A stretch of DNA of 64,000 nucleotides from Mariniphaga sp041687255 (GTDB lineage Bacteria; Bacteroidota; Bacteroidia; Bacteroidales; Prolixibacteraceae): contig JAWLCL010000002.1 of NCBI GenBank assembly GCA_041687255.1, forward strand, positions 465,092 to 529,091, read 5' to 3'. The position numbers were made by a program, and so were the translations under genes. Below the pieces are notes generated by a model. That model was not told where the DNA came from, ran no database searches, and saw only the letters and a list, made by a program, of their open reading frames with translations. Within the stretch, counting starts at the first letter, position 1, and each line of letters starts with the position of its first letter. Below, piece after piece: positions 7,865 to 17,295 of the stretch.

Positions 7865-8944
7865 TTAAATGCTGTTAATAGCGTTTAAATCCTCAAATGC
7901 GTGCTGCAGACGGGCAATCATTGATTCTTCAGCCTGACGTACCCAAACACGTGGGTCATAATATTTTTTATTTGGTTTGTCTTCACCATCAGGATTACCA
8001 ATTTGTGCCTGCAGGTAATCATGTTTCTGAGCTTCATATTTTCTGATGCCGTCCCAGTATGCCCATTGCGTGTCGGTGTCGATGTTCATTTTAACAACAC
8101 CGTATTCAATGGCTTCACGGATTTCTTCAACTGAAGAGCCTGAACCCCCATGGAATACAAAATCAACCGGGAACTCATCGGCAATGCCCAGTTTTTCACG
8201 GATGTAATCCTGTGATTTTTTCAGGATTTTCGGCTGGAGCTTCACGTTACCCGGTTTGTATACGCCATGAACGTTTCCGAATGAAGCGGCAATGGTGAAG
8301 TTGGGGCTCACCTTGCTCAGTTCTTCGTAAGCATAGCTTACTTCCTCAGGTTGAGTGTATAATTTTGAGCTGTCAACATCAGTATTGTCAACTCCGTCTT
8401 CTTCACCACCTGTAATCCCCAGTTCAATCTCAAGCGTCATGTCTATTTTGCTCATACGCTCAAGGTATTTTTTGCAGATTTCGATGTTTTCCTGCAGCGA
8501 CTCTTCTGAAAGGTCGAGCATATGTGAGCTGAATAAAGGTTTTCCTGTTTCGGCAAAGAATTTCTCACCGGCATCGAGTAACCCGTCAATCCAGGGCAAC
8601 AATTTTTTAGCTGCATGGTCGGTATGCAGAACAACCCGTACGCCATATGCTTCAGCTAGTGTATGGATATGCTTTGCTCCTGCAATTGCTCCTAAAATGG
8701 CAGCTTGCTGACCTTCCAGTTTTAATCCTTTACCTGCATTAAATGAGGCACCACCATTCGAAAACTGAATCATAACCGGTGCGTTAGCTGCTTTCGCTGC
8801 TTCCATAACTGCATTAGTAGATGAAGAACTCACAACATTTACTGCAGGAAGTGCGAATTTGTTTTTCTGGGCTACTTTAAAAATGTACTGTAAGTCGGAA
8901 CCTGTAACAACACCCGGCTTAACAACATCTGCTATTCTTTCCAT
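7865..8944 (-). CDS. fbaA: Class II (zinc) fructose-bisphosphate aldolase
   Basis: This glycolytic and gluconeogenic enzyme interconverts fructose 1,6-bisphosphate with dihydroxyacetone phosphate and glyceraldehyde 3-phosphate. The 359-residue length equals that of the Escherichia coli class IIA enzyme. Visible active-site residues are D109 and H110 in VVLHTDHA, E181-E182 in GGEEDGV, H226 in FGNVHG and H265 in FVFHGGSGS. The last two, with H110, are the zinc ligands of the family. The NIDTDTQWA segment that contacts phosphate is also present. It is a single-gene unit with its own promoter (see 8992-8999) and a terminator shared with the neighbouring operon. Confidence 0.97.
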   Translation of the reverse strand: MERIADVVKPGVVTGSDLQYIFKVAQKNKFALPAVNVVSSSSTNAVMEAAKAANAPVMIQFSNGGASFNAGKGLKLEGQQAAILGAIAGAKHIHTLAEAYGVRVVLHTDHAAKKLLPWIDGLLDAGEKFFAETGKPLFSSHMLDLSEESLQENIEICKKYLERMSKIDMTLEIELGITGGEEDGVDNTDVDSSKLYTQPEEVSYAYEELSKVSPNFTIAASFGNVHGVYKPGNVKLQPKILKKSQDYIREKLGIADEFPVDFVFHGGSGSSVEEIREAIEYGVVKMNIDTDTQWAYWDGIRKYEAQKHDYLQAQIGNPDGEDKPNKKYYDPRVWVRQAEESMIARLQHAFEDLNAINSI

Positions 8945-8991
8945 AATTATTTGTTAATTTATTGATATGAATTTCATTACCTGTTAACCGG

Positions 8992-8999
8992 CAAATTTA
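8992..8999 (-). promoter_or_regulatory. Candidate -7 promoter element for fbaA
   Basis: On the minus strand this reads TAAATTTG, matching TAnnTTTG. It lies about 48 bases upstream of the fbaA start. No clear TTG -33 box is visible at the expected spacing. Confidence 0.35.
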
Positions 9000-9144
9000 C
9001 AACTTTGTGACAGTGTGCATCATTTCAGGTTGTTAATGAAGTTTAAATTCTTCTTTTTTTAATATTGCTTTTAAGTTATCGCACGGCTTTTGCTTATACC
9101 TTTCAGGTTAACTGATTATAACTGGTTGAAGAACAATAAATTTT

Positions 9145-9152
9145 TATCTTTG
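9145..9152 (+). promoter_or_regulatory. -7 promoter element that decides the start of the first beta-helix gene
   Basis: TATCTTTG matches the Bacteroidetes -7 consensus exactly. An ATG sits only three bases downstream (9155), which would fall at or before the transcription start. The element therefore points to the next in-frame ATG at 9191, preceded by the purine run AAAAGGGAAG, as the real translation start. Confidence 0.6.
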
Positions 9153-9190
9153 TTATGAATGTTGACACATCTTCATCGGAAAAGGGAAGT

Positions 9191-11158
9191 ATGAAAAAGA
9201 ACTACTTAAAAACTAAATTTTTGCCATCGCTACTGATAATTTTAACCTCACTGGCTTTATTTTTATCCACTGGTTCCCTGGCAACAAACTACTACATCAG
9301 CAACTCAGGTAACGATTCCAATTTAGGTACCACTCCTCAGCAAGCCTGGAAGACGCTGCAGCGTGTGAATAACCTGGTTCCAAAGCCGGGCGACAGTATC
9401 CTTTTCAGACGAGGGGATGAATGGAGCGGAACAGTTGCTGTTAATATGTTTGGCAAGCAAGGAACTCCTATTGTTTACGGTGCCTTTGGTGAAGGGGCAA
9501 AGCCAAAAATTTACGGATCGGAAAAAATAACCGGATGGACAAAACATTCGGGAAATATATACAAGGCTGCGTTCAATAAGGAAATCAACCAGCTTTTTGT
9601 CGATGATAAAAAGATGAAAGTGGCCCGTTTCCCGAATAGGGGCTATGCAAAAATTACTTCAGTAAAAGACAGCAATATATTTATCTCCAGGGAATTACCT
9701 TCAGGGGTGGATTTTTCCGGAGCCGTTTGGTTTGGCCGAACAGGCTATTATCATACTCCGGTTCATAAAGTGGTTGCTGCTTTTTCCGGTAGCATTGTCC
9801 TGGATGAGGCACCTAAAAAGGACTTGAATGAAGGGGAAGGTTTTATATTAATGAATAAACTGGCCTTCTTGGATGAGCCCGGCGAATGGAGCTACGACAG
9901 CAACAGCCGGACTGTTTATCTCTGGTTGCCTGAAGGAGACTCACCCGATGATTATGTGGTAAGAGGTTCGGTTCATGAACATGGTTTCTATGCACGGAAT
10001 AAACACAATATTGTTGTTCGTGATCTTGAAATCACGCAGCAGGCGGTTTCTGGTATTGAAATTACCGACTGCAACAACTGGAGCATTGTAAACAACGATA
10101 TTTTGTATCCTGATGCTTATGGAATTAACAGTGAATCGGACGGTGACAACCTTGTTGTTACAGGCAATAACATAGTAGGTGTAAACCACCTGGCCATTCA
10201 ATTCAGAACAAATTCTTCCCGAATATCTGATAATAAAATCTTAAAAACTGGATTGTTCGATAATCTGGGAATAACAGGTAACGGACGCTTTTATTATGGG
10301 TCAGCACTTTTTATAGGTGGCAAAAATAACGAAGTCAGCTACAACAGAATTATAGATGTAAATTACAACGGAGTATTCTTTGCCGGACCTGCAAATAAAA
10401 TTGAATATAACTTTATTGAAAATACCTGCCTGGTAAAAGGTGACGGTGGAGGTATTTACACAACCCAGCCTGGATCTAATCCTACAACCGGTTCAGTGAT
10501 ACGATATAATATTGTTATTAACTCTGTAGGAACCAGGGAAGGATATACTTCCGGAGTTTCTTTTGGTGAAGGTATCTATATCGATGAAAGCGCTCATGGG
10601 GTTACTGTGGAACACAATACCATTTATAAAACCTCTAATGCAGGCATAAAGCTTCATAAAACCGATGCCAATGTTATAAAGCACAATACCATTATGGATG
10701 CCCGGTATGCAATACAAATACTGAAATCGAGCGGTTCCACCCCGGCAAGGATAACACATAACATCATGTATTCAACTTCCAACGGCTGTGTCGACAATTA
10801 TGAGCCCCGGCAACTGCTGGTGCGTACATCTTCGGCAAATGCCGTTCTGGAAGATAATATTTACAGGAACTATTATGAAAGTAAAGGCATTTTCAGGGGA
10901 GAAGACTATTGCAGTTTTGATGCCTGGAAGGCACAAACAGGGTACGACCGTAATTCTTCATACATAAGTAGCCGGTTATCAACCGGTGAAAAAGAAAAAT
11001 TATTCTATAACGATACCAAACACATAAAAACATTCGAACTCCGCGACAAAGTGTACAAGGACATTTTTGGAAACGAAATTTCCGGTTCTTTTTCGCTTCA
11101 ACCTTTTACTTCTAAAATACTCATTGGCACCGACTTTAAACTGCGTGCCGGAAATTAA
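9191..11158 (+). CDS. Secreted right-handed beta-helix protein (polysaccharide lyase or epimerase-like)
   Basis: The 655-residue product starts with a signal peptide (basic MKKNYLKTK, then a hydrophobic run to about residue 30). It continues with YYISNSGNDSN...PWKTL-type opening, the usual beginning of secreted parallel beta-helix enzymes. From about residue 270 to 530 there are short repeated rungs rich in N-x-I and H-N-T-I (for example VEHNTIYKTSNAGI, IKHNTIMDARYAI), the hallmark of a right-handed beta-helix. These folds bind and cleave or epimerise long polysaccharides. No family-specific catalytic triad could be assigned. It is a close paralogue of the next gene but lacks the T9SS sorting domain. 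It lies beside the exopolysaccharide locus, so a role in trimming that polymer is possible but inferred. Confidence 0.8.
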   Translation: MKKNYLKTKFLPSLLIILTSLALFLSTGSLATNYYISNSGNDSNLGTTPQQAWKTLQRVNNLVPKPGDSILFRRGDEWSGTVAVNMFGKQGTPIVYGAFGEGAKPKIYGSEKITGWTKHSGNIYKAAFNKEINQLFVDDKKMKVARFPNRGYAKITSVKDSNIFISRELPSGVDFSGAVWFGRTGYYHTPVHKVVAAFSGSIVLDEAPKKDLNEGEGFILMNKLAFLDEPGEWSYDSNSRTVYLWLPEGDSPDDYVVRGSVHEHGFYARNKHNIVVRDLEITQQAVSGIEITDCNNWSIVNNDILYPDAYGINSESDGDNLVVTGNNIVGVNHLAIQFRTNSSRISDNKILKTGLFDNLGITGNGRFYYGSALFIGGKNNEVSYNRIIDVNYNGVFFAGPANKIEYNFIENTCLVKGDGGGIYTTQPGSNPTTGSVIRYNIVINSVGTREGYTSGVSFGEGIYIDESAHGVTVEHNTIYKTSNAGIKLHKTDANVIKHNTIMDARYAIQILKSSGSTPARITHNIMYSTSNGCVDNYEPRQLLVRTSSANAVLEDNIYRNYYESKGIFRGEDYCSFDAWKAQTGYDRNSSYISSRLSTGEKEKLFYNDTKHIKTFELRDKVYKDIFGNEISGSFSLQPFTSKILIGTDFKLRAGN

Positions 11159-12151
11159 TCGCCTTTTTTTACCCCAAACAATCTGATGTTGTCATTGCTG
11201 TCTCATGCTTAATGCAACGGGTAAACTTTTGCCATAACAGATTTAAGAGATCAAAATTAATTAGCAACCGAACTGCTGGTTATATACCGATATTTCTAAA
11301 ACGGCGCTTCGGGCAAGATATTGCACCTGTTCCGAAAGTTTATATGTCGCATCCTTTGATACCGAGGGAAGAAGCAGTGTCATTATTGTCCTAAATTCCT
11401 GCCGGATAAAAGAGGGATAAAAGTCGTACCATGGCCGTATCAAATTCGCGATTTAGCGAATTTGATACGGCCATGGTATTGTTTTTACATAGAACAGTTC
11501 TATCGCTTCATTTTTTAGCATGGTAAGAGTATAAACTTTAAAATGCATTGGCATTACCAGTGAAATCAATGACATTCTTTAAATTATTAATGACTGGCAG
11601 GAAACATTTGGCAGAATGGATTTCCTGTAGACCGGAAATCACTTTTTTCAAAGAGAGTTTCCGTAAAACTTATTTTATTATTCGACACATCATGGGGCAG
11701 GTATTTAGTAACATTACTTAAATCGATCCGGAAACTCAATTTGTACTAAACATAATCCGTTTAAAGAAAGGGTTTTGTATTCTCTCTGGATGCACCTTAC
11801 TGTACGATTTACAGGATGAAATTCCCGTTAATCTGTTTCTTATTCTTGTTAGTGTAATTCATCTCCTGCTCGGAGTTCCAATCCACTGTTGAATTAATGG
11901 TTTCAGCATAAAATCATTCTGATGTCGAAACAAAATATCATCAGGAAATAAAGAAGCAGAACAACATGGTATTTTACATTTTCCCTATTCAAATCAGAAA
12001 ATAGTACCACCGAAATGAATTACTGAGAAATTAATCAGCATTTTATACCCTACACAATCAGCAACTTATTTTTAAACCCATTGATATCCACCTCTATATT
12101 TGCCGGTCTGAAATAATAATGGACAGAATAAAAACTTTAAATCGTTAATCC
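11159..12151. other. Non-coding spacer between the two beta-helix genes
   Basis: About 1 kb with no convincing coding frame on either strand. Its one clear structure is a 23-bp perfect inverted repeat at 11427-11478, listed separately. The rest is AT-rich and I could not recognise gene remnants, promoters of the TAnnTTTG type or repeats. Confidence 0.5.
11427..11478. repeat. 23-bp perfect inverted repeat with a six-base loop
   Basis: Arms at 11427-11449 and 11456-11478 are exact reverse complements, from TACCATGG at the outer end to AATTCGC at the loop, around GATTTA. On the plus strand it is followed by TTGTTTTTA. The perfect stem is longer than the other terminators in this window. It could be a terminator for the upstream beta-helix gene (268 bases away), an RNA-stability hairpin, or part of a small dispersed repeat. 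Confidence 0.75.
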
Positions 12152-15100
12152 ATGCTTTTAATGAAAAATCATCAGACTCTACTGAAGAGTATCGTTAGGT
12201 TTACTAACAATACCTTTCAGGCCAGAAAAAACAGTTTTAAGTTGATTTTATCTGCAGCATTTCTTTTTATGGCTTTAGCAGGTAATGCCACAATTTATTA
12301 TGTAAGTACATCAGGAAACGATTCCAACGCGGGTACCAGCAGCGATAAACCCTGGAAATCCTTGTCAAAAGTAAACAGTTTTACATTTAAACCCGGAGAT
12401 CAGATATTATTTAAAAGAGGTGATCAGTGGTCAGGTACTATTACTGTGACTGCAGGGGGAAGCTCAGGAAGCCCGGTACTTTATGGATCATACGGCACAG
12501 GAGCAAAACCAAAAATTTACGGATCGGAAAAAGTTACGAATTGGACCAAGCATTCAGGTAATATTTATAAAGCCTCGGTAAGCAAGGCTGTGAACCAGGT
12601 TTTTGTAAATGACGAAAAAATTAAAGTTTCCCGTTACCCAAACAGCGGCTATTTTAAAATCAGCTCAGTACAATCATCGACACGGTTTACATCTTCCGAT
12701 TTATCATCAGGTATAAACTACACCGGTGCAAGTTGGTTCGGAAGAACCGGTTATTACTTTAATCCTACACATAAGGTAACTTCTTCCAGTGGCAATTCCA
12801 TATCCCTGGATGATGTTCCACAGAAGGACTTAAATGAAGGGGAAGGTTTTTTCCTGATGAATAAACTTGCATTTATCGATCAGCCGGGAGAATGGGCATA
12901 CGATTCGGGTTCAAAAACAGTATACCTTTGGCTTCCAAATGGGGATACTCCGGCAAATTATGATGTAAGAGTTTCTGTACATGACCGTGGGATTTATGCC
13001 AGCGGAAAAAGTTACGTCACTGTTCAGGGACTGGAATTGCTTCAGCAAGCCGGGAAAGGAATTGAAATTTACAATTGCGACAGATGGGTTATTGACGGCA
13101 ACGACTTTAATTATCCAGATGGTTATGCTATTATGGAGGAATCGTATGGCGAGAATCATACAATCATAAACAACAAAATTGTTGGTCCCAATCATCATGC
13201 TATGCAATTGAGAACACATAACTCGAAGATTGCTGATAATATAATTACCGATGTTGGCCTTTACGATAACCTTGGTTTGACTGGTAACGGTAAATATTAT
13301 TACGGGTCTGCAATGTTTGTTGGCGGAAGGAATAACGTTATCAGGCATAACCGTATAATTGACATCAATTACAACGGAATATTTTTTGCTGGTCCGGATA
13401 ACATTATTGAATACAACTTTATTGAAAACACCTGTCTGATGAAAGGAGATGGCGGAGGTATTTATACCACCCAGCCGGGAACCAATCCCACCACAGGTTC
13501 AGTAGTCAGATATAACATTGTTTTAAATACAGTAGGAAGCAATCAGGGATTTACTTCTCGAGTGCAGTTTGGAGAAGGTATTTATATCGATGAGAGTGCA
13601 CATGGTGTAACCGTGGAATACAATACCGTGTATAAATCGGCCAATGCGGGTATTAAACTGCATAAATGCGATGCCAATATCATCAGGCATAACACCATTA
13701 TGGATTCTCGTTATGCTATTCAGGTACTGAATCACAGCGGTTCGACGAAGACACAAATCAATAACAATATAATGTATTCAACCGGTAACGGTGACGTTAA
13801 CAATTATGAGCCACGGCAGCTGATGATAAAGGTTTCATCACCCAATGCAGTAATTAACAATAACGTATACCGGAATCCTTATGAAAGCACCGGAATTTTT
13901 AAGGCATCTGATTATGTTGGTTTTGCCGATTGGAAATCAAAAACAGGATATGATTCAAATTCAACCTGCAACCATACTAAACTGAACACCGGTGAAAAGG
14001 AACAGTTGTTTTATAACGATACCAAATCGGATAAAACCATTAATCTGGGCAGCAAAGTTTATAAAGATCTGGATGGAAAGCAGGTAACAGGATCGATCAC
14101 TTTGAAATCCTTCACATCGCGTATCCTTATTTCAACCGGGTCGCAGGCTGAAGTGGTGGAAAACAAAAGTCCTGTAATTAATGATCAACATTTTGAGATT
14201 CTTTCTCCCAAAAAGATAAACGAATTTATTGGTCAGGTGATAGCCAGCGATTCAGATGCCGGGCAGGAACTTACCTATACAATTATTGAAGGTAATGAAG
14301 AAGGATTATTTCAAATAGGTTCAACTACAGGTAATCTGTATGCAAAAACAGAAATTGCTTCATCGGTCGATAAAACCGTAGAGTTGCTTGTTCAGGTAAA
14401 GGACAATGCTACTACACCATTATCGGCAAGTGCAGTTGTGACTATTTTGATCCGTTCAGGTGAAGTAGACCAGACAGTTGATGTTACTGCTCCCTCTGTT
14501 TCATCATTTACGGTTCCTTCAATTGCCGGTTCACTGACTGTACCTGTTACAATTGCTGCATCGGATAATGTAGCTGTTACAGGGTATAAACTTGCTGAAA
14601 CTTCTGCGGCTCCTTTGGCAGGAGATGGAGGATGGACCTCGTCGGCACCCGTAGAATATACTTTTTCAAGTGAGGGAACCAAAACTTTATATGCCTGGGT
14701 AAAAGATGCCGCCGGTAATATTTCTGCTTCTGCAAGCAAAACTATCACCATCAACCTGCAGGACGAAACAACGCCTGCTGAAGGCGATTCTGTTGAATAC
14801 ATAACAATCTGCGAAGGGCAGGAGTATATGGGATGGACTGAAAGCGGCACATACCAGCGTACGTTGTCGGGAGAGGGAACAGTACAGGCAGCAGGTGAGA
14901 ATCAGATTACTAATCCTGATTTTGCAAACGGAACAACAGGATGGAGTAAGTGGACTGCTACAGGGTATAATATTAATCTTGCAGCTAACAGTACTGATTT
15001 CAATTCTGCACCTTCAAGCCTGCAGGTTGATTGCACCGCCAATGGAACTTCGGGTTATTCCATACAGTTAATTAACCAAGGCAATATTTCATTGGAAGCC

Positions 15101-16198
15101 GGGAAAGTATATACCCTTACTTTTTATGCCAAAGCATCAACTGAATTTACAATCGGCCGGTTGTTTATCCATAAAGGAAGCTCTCCTTATACCGATTACG
15201 GATCATTTGATGTAAGCAGACCTGTAATTAAAACCAGCTGGAATCAGTATCAGGTAAAATTCACGGCAAGCCAAACGGCTGCTGATGGTTCATTCCGAAT
15301 TTACCTGGGCAACAGTTTGCCTGCAGGTCATAAAGTATACTTTGATGATTTTCATTTCTCTGAACTTTCAGAAGAAACAGTTTCAACCGACCAGGTAATT
15401 GTGACTTATCTTACTGTGAATTCGACATCCTATGCGACAGAAGATGTAACAATTGGTGCAGGTGAAGATTATATGGGCTGGACAGAATCGGGAGAATACA
15501 CCAGAACAGTTGAATCGGTTTCAGGATGCGACAGTGTAATTACAACCAATCTGACAGTATCAACTGCCTCATCCGAGCCTGTGGTAACTTACGAAACAGA
15601 AAATATTACCATTTGTGAGGGAGATAATTACAGGGGTTGGACAGAATCGGGTGTGTATGAAACCCTGATGTCGTCGGATGCAGGTAAAAATGTAATGATG
15701 ACCACCTATTTAACTGTAGAGCCAACATCGTATACCACAGAAACAATAAAAATATGGGCAGGTGAAAATTACAACGGTTGGACCGAACCGGGCCATTATG
15801 AAAGACAATTGGTATCAGCTTCAGGTTGCGACAGCATTGTAGTCACGAAATTAATTGTGAGAGGAAAAGGTCAGGAGGCTAATGATGATACAGTGGTGCT
15901 GAATCCTCCTGTAATCAGTCAGAATAATAATCAAGATGACTTTCTTATTGGTGGCAGCGGGAATGAATTCCAGCTTTACCCAAATCCTGCACAAACCTTC
16001 ATTAATGTTGAATACCGCGTACAACCGGAATTTGATACCAGGATTGAGGTTGTTGATGGAAGCGGACGCGTAGTTCATGCCCAGGAAGCCTCAGCTATAA
16101 CAAATAGAATTGATTTTGATCAGCTTAATCCGGGGATGTACTTTATTCGGTCGGTGAATAAAGAATCGCAGCGGGTTGAGAAGTTTATAGTCAAATAA
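12152..16198 (+). CDS. Large secreted beta-helix protein with CBM-like domain and T9SS sorting signal
   Basis: A 1348-residue paralogue of the preceding gene. After a long N-region and a hydrophobic segment (about residues 29-45), the beta-helix module occupies about 48-670. A cadherin-like segment follows (about 680-770), then an Ig-like domain (about 775-870). Four copies of a repeat with core GWTESGxY appear near residues 881, 1094, 1149 and 1198. A carbohydrate-binding-like domain (about 912-1070, starting NPDFANGTTGWS) is inserted inside the first copy. The last 75 residues (LYPNPAQTFINVEY to MYFIRSVNKESQRVEKFIVK) are a type-A T9SS sorting domain. The protein is thus exported by Sec, then across the outer membrane and probably anchored at the surface. 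The second methionine at 12161 is an alternative start. Confidence 0.85.
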   Translation: MLLMKNHQTLLKSIVRFTNNTFQARKNSFKLILSAAFLFMALAGNATIYYVSTSGNDSNAGTSSDKPWKSLSKVNSFTFKPGDQILFKRGDQWSGTITVTAGGSSGSPVLYGSYGTGAKPKIYGSEKVTNWTKHSGNIYKASVSKAVNQVFVNDEKIKVSRYPNSGYFKISSVQSSTRFTSSDLSSGINYTGASWFGRTGYYFNPTHKVTSSSGNSISLDDVPQKDLNEGEGFFLMNKLAFIDQPGEWAYDSGSKTVYLWLPNGDTPANYDVRVSVHDRGIYASGKSYVTVQGLELLQQAGKGIEIYNCDRWVIDGNDFNYPDGYAIMEESYGENHTIINNKIVGPNHHAMQLRTHNSKIADNIITDVGLYDNLGLTGNGKYYYGSAMFVGGRNNVIRHNRIIDINYNGIFFAGPDNIIEYNFIENTCLMKGDGGGIYTTQPGTNPTTGSVVRYNIVLNTVGSNQGFTSRVQFGEGIYIDESAHGVTVEYNTVYKSANAGIKLHKCDANIIRHNTIMDSRYAIQVLNHSGSTKTQINNNIMYSTGNGDVNNYEPRQLMIKVSSPNAVINNNVYRNPYESTGIFKASDYVGFADWKSKTGYDSNSTCNHTKLNTGEKEQLFYNDTKSDKTINLGSKVYKDLDGKQVTGSITLKSFTSRILISTGSQAEVVENKSPVINDQHFEILSPKKINEFIGQVIASDSDAGQELTYTIIEGNEEGLFQIGSTTGNLYAKTEIASSVDKTVELLVQVKDNATTPLSASAVVTILIRSGEVDQTVDVTAPSVSSFTVPSIAGSLTVPVTIAASDNVAVTGYKLAETSAAPLAGDGGWTSSAPVEYTFSSEGTKTLYAWVKDAAGNISASASKTITINLQDETTPAEGDSVEYITICEGQEYMGWTESGTYQRTLSGEGTVQAAGENQITNPDFANGTTGWSKWTATGYNINLAANSTDFNSAPSSLQVDCTANGTSGYSIQLINQGNISLEAGKVYTLTFYAKASTEFTIGRLFIHKGSSPYTDYGSFDVSRPVIKTSWNQYQVKFTASQTAADGSFRIYLGNSLPAGHKVYFDDFHFSELSEETVSTDQVIVTYLTVNSTSYATEDVTIGAGEDYMGWTESGEYTRTVESVSGCDSVITTNLTVSTASSEPVVTYETENITICEGDNYRGWTESGVYETLMSSDAGKNVMMTTYLTVEPTSYTTETIKIWAGENYNGWTEPGHYERQLVSASGCDSIVVTKLIVRGKGQEANDDTVVLNPPVISQNNNQDDFLIGGSGNEFQLYPNPAQTFINVEYRVQPEFDTRIEVVDGSGRVVHAQEASAITNRIDFDQLNPGMYFIRSVNKESQRVEKFIVK

Positions 16199-16200
16199 TA

Positions 16201-16238
16201 AAAAAAAAGTCCGGATTAAAAATCCGGACTTTTTTTTT
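16201..16238. terminator. Strong bidirectional intrinsic terminator ending the exopolysaccharide operon
   Basis: A 17-bp stem with poly-A and poly-T ends (core AGTCCGGATT / AATCCGGACT around a three-base AAA loop) lies just after the stop of the plus-strand beta-helix gene and directly before the stop of the minus-strand kinase gene. It is flanked by T-runs on both strands, so it can stop transcription from both sides. Confidence 0.93.
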
Positions 16239-17270
16239 TTAAATAAATCCCTTTAACAAATTTTGGTGTAATTTTTTTATAAATCTATTGCCGAATTTGC
16301 TGTTGTAAATTTCAGGTAACGAGCGATCTCCAATAATTCCAAGGTAAAAACTCAATGTAAACAAATAAAGATAGTTATTGATATCATCCTTTTTCAACCG
16401 GTTAAACTTTCCAAAATAGCCTTCAATAAAAGAATCGGTTAATGCATTTATGTTCTTGACTCTTATTGCCGGGGCAAATCTTTTCAGGCTGTTTACAGTA
16501 ATAATAAATGAAGTTATATCGTTCCAAACTGAAGCCTCTGATGTGAATTTTTTATGAAAGAGGGCATCCCAGTCAATAACCATAAAATCATTCCGGCTTG
16601 AATAAATAATGTTTCTTAATGCAAAATCATTATGAGGTTTTACCATCATCAGATATGTATCACTAAAATTCAAATTTTTAATTTTCTTTTCTAATACTTT
16701 TTTTTCATCATTTGTGAATAATGATGTTCTTTCCAATTCGTCAAATACTTTATCTTTCAGGTCATTTACTAATATTGATTTTTCAAGCCTGGTAACCTCA
16801 TGATAGCATGCTAACCAATTTCCAATCCGATAGAACAGTTGTGAGAGGTTTTTTTTCCTGTTGAAAAGCAGTTCTGTTAATGTTGTATAGGATAAAGCCT
16901 TACCCGACTTAAATTCCATGTAATTTGCACCGTTTTTCTCATCACACAAAATGGGTTTAGGCATGTGCTTTTCCTGATTGTACAGTTTTAAGCCTTGATA
17001 CACCGACCTCATGTGTTGGTAAACCTTACCGGCATCGGAATGCTGTTTTAAAAACAGCTGAATTTTTTTTTCGACACGATTTTCACTGTAAGAAATGGTA
17101 ATAATACCATTGGGCCTGTCATTTGAATGAAATGCTCTTTTTACAAAACCGGAAAATTCTATTTTATTGAAAACGGTTTTTGCAGGTATTACACCATTAA
17201 GGTTTTTTTTTAAAAATACTTCGGGATCATAAACTGTGGGTTTGGTAACCTCTTTCATAAGCGAATTCAA
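16239..17270 (-). CDS. APH-like small-molecule or sugar kinase of the exopolysaccharide locus
   Basis: A 343-residue protein with the kinase-fold signature of aminoglycoside phosphotransferases and lipopolysaccharide kinases. The catalytic loop reads HNDFALRNI (near residue 213) and the metal-binding segment reads MVIDWDALF about 15 residues later. These are the HxDxxxxN and D motifs of the superfamily, with asparagine before the catalytic aspartate. The N-lobe has lysines in the QLFLKQHSD strand. It is the last gene of the minus-strand operon, 25 bases after a HAD phosphatase. I infer phosphorylation of a sugar, lipid or polymer precursor rather than antibiotic resistance, because of the context. 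The substrate is unknown. Confidence 0.7.
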   Translation of the reverse strand: MNSLMKEVTKPTVYDPEVFLKKNLNGVIPAKTVFNKIEFSGFVKRAFHSNDRPNGIITISYSENRVEKKIQLFLKQHSDAGKVYQHMRSVYQGLKLYNQEKHMPKPILCDEKNGANYMEFKSGKALSYTTLTELLFNRKKNLSQLFYRIGNWLACYHEVTRLEKSILVNDLKDKVFDELERTSLFTNDEKKVLEKKIKNLNFSDTYLMMVKPHNDFALRNIIYSSRNDFMVIDWDALFHKKFTSEASVWNDITSFIITVNSLKRFAPAIRVKNINALTDSFIEGYFGKFNRLKKDDINNYLYLFTLSFYLGIIGDRSLPEIYNSKFGNRFIKKLHQNLLKGFI

Positions 17271-17295
17271 TTAAATGTGGTTGATAAGTTGCTGA

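Noticed and set aside
16239..17270. Aminoglycoside resistance kinase
   Set aside because: Although it has the APH fold motifs, it is the last gene of a polysaccharide operon and lacks resemblance to a specific resistance enzyme. A biosynthetic or metabolic substrate is more likely.
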